Positions 1 through 7,300 of a DNA stretch of 40,042 bases are shown here, piece by piece. Source of the stretch: an uncultured Bacilli bacterium (lineage in GTDB: Bacteria; Bacillota_I; Bacilli_A; RF39; UBA660); NCBI GenBank assembly GCA_934176955.1, contig CAKPOS010000012.1:1-40042 (forward strand). Direction: 5' to 3'. Every line of letters begins with the position of its first letter. Positions within the stretch are counted from its first letter, which is position 1. Under the pieces are notes generated by a model. It saw nothing but the letters and a program-made list of their open reading frames with translations, was not told the origin of the DNA and made no database searches. A program made the translations under genes and the position numbers.

Positions 1-66
1 AATATTATTTTTATAACTAAAATTCCATTTATTTAATTCTTCTTTTACTTTTTCTAAATTAAGCAT
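1..66 (-). CDS. 5' end of an unknown protein (runs off the window)
   Basis: A minus-strand reading frame starts with ATG at 66-64, preceded by a good ribosome binding site (AGGAGAT, minus strand, about 80-74). It stays open to the window edge and encodes the first 22 residues, starting MLNLEKVKEELNK and continuing WNFSYKNNI. The piece is too short to name. It lies in the same direction as the membrane-protein gene at 213-1370, so the two may share a transcript across the 146-bp gap, in which I see no terminator. Confidence 0.6.
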   Translation of the reverse strand, partial: MLNLEKVKEELNKWNFSYKNNI

Positions 67-212
67 ATTTCTAATCTCCTTTTCATTTTATTATTTATTG
101 TTTCCTCTTTTACTTTACCAGTTTTTATTGGTTTGTTGCCAATCTTCTTAGAATGAAATGTTATTATTTGTCGATAGTTATAAGATTTCTTTCGGCTTTC
201 TGCAAAATATCA

Positions 213-1370
213 TTATTGACTTTTCAAACATTTTTCTAATGTAATATCTAATGAGGTTAATAATTCTTGTAATTCAGTATTTGTATTATATGTAGTATAA
301 TTCTTACCATTTTCTTCTTTTATGGAATATGTTCCAAAGTTATTTTCTTCATATTTATCAATATTGTTTATTATCTTTTTAATATCATAATTATATGTAC
401 CTGTTTTAGAAATTAATTTTTCATTATCAGTGCTAAAAGTATAATAATATTTATAAGTATTATCATTATATAAATATAATGTTGGTGTTGGACAATTCAT
501 TCCACTATAAGAAATAGTATAAGCTAATTTAACTTCATTTTCTATATTATTTAAATATGATTCATTATTTTTCACAATACTATTAAATATATTTATTTCA
601 TCTTTTTGTAACGTGGAATATTTATATATAACATTTTTATTTTCTTTTTTCACTTCTTTTTCAATGTAATCATTTAATTTAGCTTTATTTTTTTGTGAAA
701 AGTTAAGTGCGTATGTATCAACACTAACAATATCATAATCACTATTAATTTTTAATTTTTTAACTAAAATAGAATTATCATTTTTAAAATATATATCATA
801 ACTTAAACTATCATTTTTTGAATATTCAATCTTATATTTGTATTCTTCTACATTTTTTTCAAAAAAATATTCTCCTTGTAATAAAGCATGTATCACTTCT
901 TTTTGTCTATCTGTTAATTTATTATCATGTACTTCAACATAATTGTTTGAAAAATTATTATTAATAAATATTTTTAACTTTTCAAGATTATCTTTTGAAT
1001 AATTAAATATTTCTTTTTCAGTTGTAGGCTCACAATCAATAGCACTACAAAAATGTGTTGTAGTTATTTCAACTTTATTATTTTTTTGTACACTTATATC
1101 ATATTTAGAACCTGGTATTGATTCATCATAGTATATAATCTCATAAAGAATAGCAAATGAAGTTGGTATTTTAAACTTAAAGCAAGTTGATAAAATTATT
1201 CCTATACCTATAAAAGAAACTATGACTATTGTTATAATTAAAAGTGGCTTTTTTTTCTTCTTTTGAATTATATTATTATCCTTTGGATTATTAGATTTAA
1301 ATAATGAAAAAATAACAAATCCTAAAATCACCGCAAATAAAATAGTACAAATAATACAAATAATTAACAT
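213..1370 (-). CDS. Unknown membrane protein with two N-terminal TM segments
   Basis: A 385-residue protein I do not recognise. Residues about 1-24 form a hydrophobic segment. A lysine-rich loop (QKKKKKP, about 36-42) precedes a second hydrophobic stretch (about 43-65) ending in LSTC. The rest is a polar, Asn/Lys/Tyr-rich region likely to lie outside the membrane. Cysteines at about 108 and 113 (HFCSAIDCEP) and another near 295 could form a disulfide. The start ATG follows AAAGGTTGTG, a moderate ribosome binding site. No enzyme motif is visible. A lipoprotein-like or stress-sensing surface role is possible but unsupported. It is probably transcribed from the minus-strand promoter at 1392-1420. 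Confidence 0.75.
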   Translation of the reverse strand: MLIICIICTILFAVILGFVIFSLFKSNNPKDNNIIQKKKKKPLLIITIVIVSFIGIGIILSTCFKFKIPTSFAILYEIIYYDESIPGSKYDISVQKNNKVEITTTHFCSAIDCEPTTEKEIFNYSKDNLEKLKIFINNNFSNNYVEVHDNKLTDRQKEVIHALLQGEYFFEKNVEEYKYKIEYSKNDSLSYDIYFKNDNSILVKKLKINSDYDIVSVDTYALNFSQKNKAKLNDYIEKEVKKENKNVIYKYSTLQKDEINIFNSIVKNNESYLNNIENEVKLAYTISYSGMNCPTPTLYLYNDNTYKYYYTFSTDNEKLISKTGTYNYDIKKIINNIDKYEENNFGTYSIKEENGKNYTTYNTNTELQELLTSLDITLEKCLKSQ

Positions 1371-1391
1371 ATATTACACAACCTTTCTAAT

Positions 1392-1420
1392 TTTATACTT
1401 TTGTCGTTTTAAGAATGCAA
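1392..1420 (-). promoter_or_regulatory. Sigma-A-type promoter of the 213-1370 gene
   Basis: On the minus strand, TTGCAT (1420-1415), a 17-bp spacer and TATAAA (1397-1392) lie 22 bp upstream of the ATG at 1370. Confidence 0.5.
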
Positions 1421-2085
1421 TAATATTATACAATATATAAAATTTTTTTCCTAGTTTTAAATGGGAATAATTAGGGAATTTTTTTCATAAAAGAAACACT
1501 ATTTTTTGATAAATTTGGAGCTTCTTTCTTTAGTTTTTCTTAATTTTGTAAAGATAAATTACTGATAGGATTATTACTTATAAGTATTTTTTGCAAATGA
1601 GTCTAAACAGGAATTACGGGAAAGTTTTTTGCATTCTTGTTGGATTTTTTTTGTTTTTGTGAATGGATTATGATGAAAATTTTGAATGATATGAAATTTT
1701 TTTCTTTATTGGAAGGATTTTTCATGAAGAATCTAGAATATTAATAGTAGAGGAGTAATTATTGAAGAAAAAATACAGAGTAAGTATTTTTGAAGAATAG
1801 TAAATGAGGAGATGGGGGAAGAATTTAGAAGAGAATGGGGATTAAGAATTTATTTGATAATGAAATAATAAGGGAGATGGTATTTTTAGAAAATTAAATT
1901 TATTAGTTAAGATAAGTGTAAATCATTTTTTTGTAAAATTATTCGTGAGATTTGGTGTGTAGTATTGTATTAAAAATAAGAAATTTTGTTGTATAATATT
2001 GTTGTATGTTTATATGATAGGTAAAATTTAGTATATTTCAATTGGTGGATATAAGCTATTGATAATTTATATTTAGGAGGTTACT
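1421..2085. other. Gene-poor spacer with short broken reading frames
   Basis: This 665-bp stretch holds no convincing gene. It contains several very short frames with ribosome-binding-like purine runs, for example a TTG-started 12-residue frame (KKKYRVSIFEE) after GAGGAG near 1751, and a short frame after TGAGGAG near 1805. These could be remnants of a decayed gene. It also holds one copy of a 40-bp repeat (1713-1752), two AAGTATTTT motifs (1582, 1782) and a TATAAT at 1992-1997 that may serve the HD gene. Confidence 0.4.
1713..1752 (+). repeat. 40-bp imperfect direct repeat, copy 1
   Basis: The stretch from AAGGATTTTTC to ATAGTAGAG matches 3090-3129, with mismatches concentrated in the middle. 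The shared core is TAGAATATTRATAGTAGAG. Both copies lie in non-coding DNA, on either side of the HD gene. The function is unknown. Confidence 0.45.
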
Positions 2086-3012
2086 ATGTGTGAAGTAAAT
2101 AAAGAATTAAGAGATTATATTGAACAAAAAATATTACCGATATATGAAAAGAATGATAGTGGTCATGGGATTGATCATATTAAATATGTTACAAAAAGAA
2201 GTTTATCATTTGCTTGTCAGTTTTCAGATATTAATCTTGATATGGTATATGCGATTGCTTCTTTTCATGATGTGGCTCATCATATTGATAAGGATAATCA
2301 TGAAGTGTTGTCTGCTAAATTATTTATTGAGGATGAGAAGATGAAAGATATTTTTGATGAGGAGCAAAGGATGATTATCAAAGAAGCAATAGAAGATCAT
2401 AGAGCATCGTTAGAATATGAACCGAGAAGTGATTATGGAAAAATCATTTCATCAGCGGATAGAACAACTAGTATTGATTCTGTATTAAGAAGAACGCATT
2501 CTTATACAACAAGACATTATCCAAATTTTAATTTATATCAAATGATTGAACGCTCTTATCATCATGTGTTAAAAAAATATGGGAATGGTGGTTATGCTAA
2601 AAGTTATTGTTATGATAAAGAGTATGAACAATTTAAATTTGATGTGGAGGTAATTTTAAAAAATAAGTGGGAATTTATAAAAAAATACTTAGAAGTAAAT
2701 AAAATAACGAGTGTAAAAGAGAAAGCTAAAATGTTTGCTATAAATGCATATAGGGAACAAAATTCCAAGAACGAATTAGAAGAAGTAGGAATAATGCGTT
2801 TTATTAGTGAGGAAACGTTATTAGAGAAATATGGTGTTGATGAATTAATAGTGGCAGCTGGTTATTTGTATGATGTTGTAGAAAATACTAAATATTCTAT
2901 TGAAGATATAAAGAAGGAATTTGGGGATGATGTTGTAAAATTAGTGATGAATAAATTAGGGTTAGAAGAAAAAGTATGTTCTGTTAAAAAATTAAAAAAA
3001 TTTGATGGTTAG
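2086..3012 (+). CDS. HD-domain phosphohydrolase fused to a degenerate RSH-like HD domain
   Basis: This 308-residue cytoplasmic protein starts at ATG behind TAGGAGG. Residues 1-205 are a YedJ-like HD domain: H27/H31 (GHGIDH), H61-D62 (SFHDVAHH), H72, D104-H105 and D125 (SSADRTT) form the expected metal-binding pattern, so nucleotide or phosphoester hydrolysis is likely. Residues about 210-292 look like the N-terminal (p)ppGpp hydrolase domain of RelA/SpoT/Mesh1: AAGYLYDVVENT then SIEDIKKEFGDDVVKLV follows the family pattern AA.LHDVVEDT..T.EDI...FG..V..LV. The metal-binding His of HD is Tyr262, the second acid of ED is Asn267, and the first-helix HP motif is absent. The second domain is therefore probably not catalytic and may bind or sense. 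The HD assignment is solid; the RSH relationship is my alignment from memory. Confidence 0.8.
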   Translation: MCEVNKELRDYIEQKILPIYEKNDSGHGIDHIKYVTKRSLSFACQFSDINLDMVYAIASFHDVAHHIDKDNHEVLSAKLFIEDEKMKDIFDEEQRMIIKEAIEDHRASLEYEPRSDYGKIISSADRTTSIDSVLRRTHSYTTRHYPNFNLYQMIERSYHHVLKKYGNGGYAKSYCYDKEYEQFKFDVEVILKNKWEFIKKYLEVNKITSVKEKAKMFAINAYREQNSKNELEEVGIMRFISEETLLEKYGVDELIVAAGYLYDVVENTKYSIEDIKKEFGDDVVKLVMNKLGLEEKVCSVKKLKKFDG

Positions 3013-3089
3013 GTTAATAAAAGTATAGTTTATAGAAAAAGATGAGGAAGAGAAAAAAATTTCTTTTTTGGGAAAATTATTTAAATAAG

Positions 3090-3129
3090 AAGGATTTTTT
3101 ATGATTGGTATAGAATATTGATAGTAGAG
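3090..3129 (+). repeat. 40-bp imperfect direct repeat, copy 2
   Basis: Partner of 1713-1752, lying between the HD gene and radC. Both copies are followed by purine-rich sequence. Two copies flanking a single gene may mark an old duplication. Confidence 0.45.
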
Positions 3130-3171
3130 AAAAGTGTGATTAAAGTATTTTTCTAATTAAGGAGGGTCCAA

Positions 3172-3861
3172 GTGAAGTTTAAGAATTTACCTGATGAAGA
3201 AAAGCCAAGAGAAAGATTATATCTTTATGGGGCTAAGAATTTAAGTAATGAAGAATTAATGATGATTTTATTAAAAACAGGAACGAAGAAGCAATCTGTG
3301 AAAGATTTATCTTTTGCGCTTTTAATTGAAAGTGGGGGAGTAAGAAATTTAAAGAATATGACTTATCAAAAGTTAATTCAGATTGATGGAATAGGGAAAG
3401 TTAAAGCAATAGAAATTTTAGCATTAATTGAGTTATCGAAAAGAATGCAAGAACAAATTTCTTTACCAGATATTTTAAACTGTGCTAGTCCTAGTAATAT
3501 TATTACTTATTTTAATTATTTGTTTTTAGATAAAAAGCAAGAAGAATTTTATGTTTTATATTTAGATAATAAAAAGAAATATCTTGATAAAAAGAAGTTG
3601 TTTGTTGGTAGTATTAATTATTCTATTGCTCACCCAAGAGAAATCTTTAAGAATGCCTATCTTATTTCTGCTTCTTATCTTATTTGTATTCACAATCATC
3701 CTTCTGGGGATCCTACTCCTAGTAAAGAAGATATTCAAATCACCAAAAATTTAGATGAAATAGGCAAGATGCATGCAATTTATTTAGTTGATCATCTTAT
3801 TATAGGAAAGGATTGTTATTTTAGTTTTTATGAAAGTCATTGTATTTTAAATACTAAATAA
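3172..3861 (+). CDS. radC: RadC family JAB/MPN-domain protein
   Basis: 229 residues, GTG start behind GGAGGGT (3161-3167), normal length for RadC. The N-terminal part has the family opening (LPDEEKPRERLYLYG) and a helix-hairpin-helix region ending in IDGIGKVKAIEI (about 71-82). The C-terminal JAB1/MPN-like domain carries the JAMM zinc motif HNHPSGDPTPSKED, with H174, H176 and D187. RadC was named for a repair phenotype later reassigned to recG. The family's activity is unresolved, and a metalloprotease or nuclease role has been proposed. No DNA-transfer genes are adjacent, so this looks like the chromosomal housekeeping copy. Confidence 0.93.
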   Translation: MKFKNLPDEEKPRERLYLYGAKNLSNEELMMILLKTGTKKQSVKDLSFALLIESGGVRNLKNMTYQKLIQIDGIGKVKAIEILALIELSKRMQEQISLPDILNCASPSNIITYFNYLFLDKKQEEFYVLYLDNKKKYLDKKKLFVGSINYSIAHPREIFKNAYLISASYLICIHNHPSGDPTPSKEDIQITKNLDEIGKMHAIYLVDHLIIGKDCYFSFYESHCILNTK

Positions 3862-3897
3862 AATTTATTTGACATATAGTTTATTAGGTGGATATGA

Positions 3898-4737
3898 ATG
3901 AAAAGTATAGTAAAATTAATTGGCTTGCTTGTTTTAATTGGATTTAGTTTTTTTTATACTGATAAAGTTATTGAAGTTATTAGAGAAGAAGATGAAATCA
4001 TGATTAAAATAAGGGAAGAAAAAGATAATTATTCTGTAAAACCAAAGAATGCTACAATTTCAGGAAATACGATTATTCCTGGAATAAATGGAAGAGAAGT
4101 TAATGCAGAGAGTAGTTATAAAAAAATGAAAGAACAAGGAATTTATAACGAAAAATTATATGTTTTTGATGAAATAAAGCCCGAAATTAGGTTAGAAGAT
4201 TATCAAGATAAATTTATTGTTTCGGGAAATAAAAGCAAAAAAATGGTCAGTTTAGTTATTCCTGTTAATCATAGTAGATATTTAGAACAAGTAGATAAAA
4301 TATTAAATTATAAGAATGTTATTGCTAACTTTTTTGTCGATTACTCTTATTTAATTAGTAATTCTACTTTAATTAAGGAAAAATCTCATCATGAATTTTA
4401 TAGTTATGGTTTTAATGGAGAATATTCTCCAGATACTATATTGTTTTCTAATAATTTAATTAGTCGAATTAGTAATAATGAAGCTATCTATTGCTTTTCA
4501 CCTAATCAATCTAAAAAAACTTTATCTCTTTGTAATAAAAATAATTTATATACAATAGCGCCTACGATTTCTGGAGAAAATACTCCTTATCAAAATATTA
4601 AAAACAAATTAGAAAGTGGTAATATCATTTATCTTTCTTTAAATCATACCTTAGTTCAAGAATTATCTTTAATTATTGATTATATTGAAGGAAAAGGATA
4701 TCAGATTGTTGGTTTATCTACCTTACTTTCAGAATAA
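3898..4737 (+). CDS. Membrane-anchored polysaccharide deacetylase-like protein lacking catalytic residues
   Basis: A 279-residue protein with an N-terminal hydrophobic anchor (about 5-22, LIGLLVLIGFSFFYT), a charged linker and a C-terminal region (about 118-279) that follows the NodB/polysaccharide deacetylase order. SLVIPVNH stands where SLTFDDG is expected. NVIANFFVDYSYL resembles the strand ATFFV. IIYLSLNHT resembles the last catalytic strand IILLH. The end, YIEGKGYQIVGLSTLL, is a typical C-terminus of the fold. The DD pair, the HSxxH motif and the RPPY motif are not visible, so the fold is probable but catalysis is not. It faces the GNAT gene tail to tail with a 3-bp gap. The start is the second of two nearby ATGs, the one in frame, after AGGTGG. 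Confidence 0.6.
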   Translation: MKSIVKLIGLLVLIGFSFFYTDKVIEVIREEDEIMIKIREEKDNYSVKPKNATISGNTIIPGINGREVNAESSYKKMKEQGIYNEKLYVFDEIKPEIRLEDYQDKFIVSGNKSKKMVSLVIPVNHSRYLEQVDKILNYKNVIANFFVDYSYLISNSTLIKEKSHHEFYSYGFNGEYSPDTILFSNNLISRISNNEAIYCFSPNQSKKTLSLCNKNNLYTIAPTISGENTPYQNIKNKLESGNIIYLSLNHTLVQELSLIIDYIEGKGYQIVGLSTLLSE

Positions 4738-4740
4738 AAG

Positions 4741-5178
4741 TTATAAGTGTCTTTTCATTAAATTATTTTTTTCGTTATATCCTAAATTTTGATAAAATTC
4801 TTTTGTTCCGCGATAATTATCAAGATAGCTATAGTAAAATTTATCTTGAAAATAATTCTCGATGATTTGATGGTTTTCTAAAATATATTTTAATAAATTA
4901 CTTCCTATATGTAAGGGAGTATTTTGATATTTTTTTAGTACAAATAATTGATCAATATAAAGTGAATGATAAGTATTTTTTGTGTAACATGCTGCAATTA
5001 GTATTCCTTCAATAAAAGCTCCTATGACTAAATAGTTTCCTGATTTTAAATCATTTGTATAAAAACTATTTGTGTGTGGCATCTTTTTTTTATTGATTTC
5101 ATAAGCATTAAAACGAATTTGTTCTAATAAATCAATATTTTCTTCTGTTAATGAAATTATTTTATATTCAGTATTCAA
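4741..5178 (-). CDS. GNAT family N-acetyltransferase
   Basis: About 145 residues with the GNAT fold. The β4 strand SLYIDQLFVLKKYQNTPLHIG leads into the acetyl-CoA pyrophosphate loop and helix (HIGSNLLKYILE). The C-terminal RGTKEFYQNLGY is the usual strand-helix signature. The substrate cannot be told. Start: the only good Shine-Dalgarno, AGGTGA (5189-5184), overlaps a GTG at 5187 and sits five bases from a TTG at 5178, so I prefer TTG 5178. A GTG start would add three residues. It is transcribed against its left neighbour. Confidence 0.8.
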   Translation of the reverse strand: MNTEYKIISLTEENIDLLEQIRFNAYEINKKKMPHTNSFYTNDLKSGNYLVIGAFIEGILIAACYTKNTYHSLYIDQLFVLKKYQNTPLHIGSNLLKYILENHQIIENYFQDKFYYSYLDNYRGTKEFYQNLGYNEKNNLMKRHL

Positions 5179-5285
5179 TTTGATCACCTGTCTTTATTTT
5201 AGCAGATAAATTCTTTTTCTGAAAGTGTGATTAGATTATATTTACACTAAAAATATTTTATGATATATTAAATTTGGTGATGTAA

Positions 5286-6131
5286 ATGTCTAAATATTAT
5301 TTAGTAGCAAGCTTTTTTGATGGAAGTAATTTTTATGATGAGGTAACGATAAGCTCTTTATCAGGAATAAAATTAGATAAATTAAATACGATTGATTTAT
5401 TTACGGCTAGTCATTCTTTAATAGAATTATTTTCTTTGATAGAAAGTGAACTTCATCTTACAGGAAAAAATCAACTTTCGATTAAATGCTTAAAAGATAG
5501 AAATGCTACTCCAAATTATTATCAAATTATTGTGGAGGACAAGGACTATTTAGAATCTATTTTTGATATGAAAGAAATTATTTATCAGTCTATGAATAAA
5601 AAGAGAACATCTTTATCTATAAGAAAGGATAGTAATTTATTTCAAAGGGAAAAACAAATTTTAGTGGATATTTTAAACACAAAGAATTTAGATTTATTTA
5701 GACAAATCTATCCTTATCAAACATCATTTTCTTTTTTAGTTTATCGTTATTGTAAGACAGATTATGACGATATTCAAGTACTGGAGAATGACTATCAAAT
5801 GATAATGAATGAATTTTCTAGTTATAAAACTTTTCGTTATTGGTATTTATTAAGAAAAAAAGTTCAAAAGCAAAAAAGTGATTTTATTTTTTCAAAAAAT
5901 AATAATGTTATAAATATGAAAAATAATAATAATAGTAAAAATAAAAGGGAAGTTCCTTCTATTCAAGAATGTGAGCAAGAATTTGAAAAGGATTTTTATT
6001 TGAAAAATCATCTATCGTTTGAAGAGTATCAAGCAATTCAATATAATTTAGCTCATTTAGAAGAAGGAAAAGAAGAATACTTAGATGTAGAGGAATTTGA
6101 GGAAATGTATAATCATCATCGAAGACATTAA
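5286..6131 (+). CDS. Unknown 281-residue cytoplasmic protein
   Basis: I do not recognise this protein. It has no signal peptide or membrane segment. Residues 1-105 look like a small α/β domain (MSKYYLVASFFDGSNFYDEV). About 110-210 are helical and aromatic. A low-complexity Asn/Lys linker (about 205-222, NNNVINMKNNNNSKNK) leads to an acidic helical tail (VPSIQECEQEFEKDF to EYLDVEEFEEMYNHHRRH). The start ATG follows TTGGTGATGTAA, with GGTGAT as ribosome binding site. It lies upstream of a SpoIIID-like regulator that has its own promoter. Confidence 0.75.
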   Translation: MSKYYLVASFFDGSNFYDEVTISSLSGIKLDKLNTIDLFTASHSLIELFSLIESELHLTGKNQLSIKCLKDRNATPNYYQIIVEDKDYLESIFDMKEIIYQSMNKKRTSLSIRKDSNLFQREKQILVDILNTKNLDLFRQIYPYQTSFSFLVYRYCKTDYDDIQVLENDYQMIMNEFSSYKTFRYWYLLRKKVQKQKSDFIFSKNNNVINMKNNNNSKNKREVPSIQECEQEFEKDFYLKNHLSFEEYQAIQYNLAHLEEGKEEYLDVEEFEEMYNHHRRH

Positions 6132-6137
6132 TTTTTC

Positions 6138-6167
6138 TTGACAATAGTATGGGTGATTTTATACAAT
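6138..6167 (+). promoter_or_regulatory. Sigma-A-type promoter of the SpoIIID-like gene
   Basis: TTGACA (6138-6143), 18-bp spacer, TACAAT (6162-6167), 30 bp upstream of the ATG at 6197. Confidence 0.6.
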
Positions 6168-6196
6168 AATGTTGTTGAAGTTGAGGGTGAAGTTGT

Positions 6197-6523
6197 ATGT
6201 TAAGTGTTAGTCAAAGAATAGCTATGTTAGAAAAGTTGTCTATGATTTTAATTGAAATGAAAAGTTGTAGTTGTATTCAAGAAATATCAGAAAGAACGGG
6301 GATTCCTGCTAGTACAATTCAGAGATATTTGCAAAGAGAGGATTTATTGTTGATTTTGTTCGAATATAACACAAGCGTTTGTGCAGCTTTTCGATTACAA
6401 ATTAATTTATGGCTTAAAAGTGCTAAAGAAACAGGCAATCAATTAGGTGGAGAAGTTACTCAAAAAAAATATGGGTATCAAAAAGTAAAATCTGGGAAAT
6501 TTAATGGAATTAGTCAGAAATAG
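6197..6523 (+). CDS. SpoIIID-like helix-turn-helix regulator
   Basis: A 108-residue DNA-binding protein. Residues about 27-46 (IQEISERTGIPASTIQRYLQ) form a clear helix-turn-helix. The layout resembles Bacillus SpoIIID, the mother-cell sporulation regulator: short N-terminal helix, HTH of the type ..IAKEFGVSKSTVHKDL, helical middle, and a C-terminal basic segment. Here that segment is LGGEVTQKKYGYQK (about 83-96), comparable to RGGEATKLKYKK in SpoIIID. The extra length and cysteines in the middle differ. The start follows GAGGGTGA. A sigma-K-like gene lies 3 kb downstream, which supports a sporulation context. The HTH is certain; the SpoIIID relationship is my inference. Confidence 0.6.
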   Translation: MLSVSQRIAMLEKLSMILIEMKSCSCIQEISERTGIPASTIQRYLQREDLLLILFEYNTSVCAAFRLQINLWLKSAKETGNQLGGEVTQKKYGYQKVKSGKFNGISQK

Positions 6524-6606
6524 GGAATTATTCTTTTTATTAAGAAAATTTAGATTTTTTACTGAATTTTAATTATTCTTTTTTGTTGAAAATGAATTAT
6601 ATCATC

Positions 6607-6634
6607 TTGACAAAAATGTAAAAAATAGTAGGAT
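6607..6634 (+). promoter_or_regulatory. Promoter of the 6666 gene
   Basis: TTGACA (6607-6612), 16-bp spacer, TAGGAT (6629-6634), about 31 bp upstream of the chosen ATG. Confidence 0.45.
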
Positions 6635-6665
6635 AACAAGAAAAAAAGTTTTGGTGGTGAATTTA

Positions 6666-7097
6666 ATGAAGAAGAAAATTAAGAAAAGGTATATTGAAAA
6701 GTTTTATCCTAGAATATTATCTACTGAAGTTACAGTAGTTGCAGAAGTGGAAGATAGGAGTCCTATGAAAGTAGAAAATGATGGAAAGATGCATGGTTTT
6801 CGTTTTTTTGATGAATATCAAGTTGTTGATGGAGATAAAGTTTTTAATAGGGAAAAGGTAAATGTTTCTAACTGGATATTTTTTGGAAAGAGAATAACTT
6901 TAGAGGAGTTAAAATTACGATGTGGTAATAATCCAAAATATGATATTTTTATTCGTAATGTGGAAGTTAATCATTATGATTCTATTTGCTTAACTCAATC
7001 AGGAGATTATTTTATTATGAGTGATGGAGATATTACATGGGAGGAATACTTTTTTGAATATAATAGAATAAAGAAACAATTAGAGCGTTTAAGATGA
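6666..7097 (+). CDS. Unknown 143-residue basic protein
   Basis: I do not recognise this protein. The start is ATG 6666, five bases after GGTGGTGA; an in-frame TTG/GTG run upstream is the ribosome binding site itself. The N-terminus is basic (MKKKIKKRYIEKFYPR). The middle reads HGFRFFDEYQVVDGDKVFNREKVNVSNWIFFGKR. The end is helical (WEEYFFEYNRIKKQLERLR). There is no membrane segment or catalytic motif. It is a single-gene unit with its own promoter and a hairpin terminator at 7117-7162. Confidence 0.7.
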   Translation: MKKKIKKRYIEKFYPRILSTEVTVVAEVEDRSPMKVENDGKMHGFRFFDEYQVVDGDKVFNREKVNVSNWIFFGKRITLEELKLRCGNNPKYDIFIRNVEVNHYDSICLTQSGDYFIMSDGDITWEEYFFEYNRIKKQLERLR

Positions 7098-7116
7098 TAA
7101 AGAAAATGAATTAAAA

Positions 7117-7162
7117 CAGAAATGTAGGGGAGTTATATTAATCTGTAGATTTCTGCTTTTTA
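7117..7162 (+). terminator. Rho-independent terminator
   Basis: CAGAAAT (7117-7123) pairs with ATTTCTG (7149-7155), with further partial pairing inside, and is followed by CTTTTTATTT. Confidence 0.6.
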
Positions 7163-7243
7163 TTTGTCTTTTTTCTTTGATATTTTTGTTGATTTAAGAA
7201 AAGTCAATAATAAGTATTTTTTAATGGATTCTATTTTGTTGAC

Positions 7244-7274
7244 TTGACAAAATGAATTTAATTTAGTATATAAT
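7244..7274 (+). promoter_or_regulatory. topA promoter
   Basis: TTGACA (7244-7249) with TATATA at 17 bp (7267-7272), or TATAAT at 19 bp (7269-7274), 27 bp before the topA start. Confidence 0.65.
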
Positions 7275-7300
7275 GGTAACAGGAAGGAAAGGGATATATT

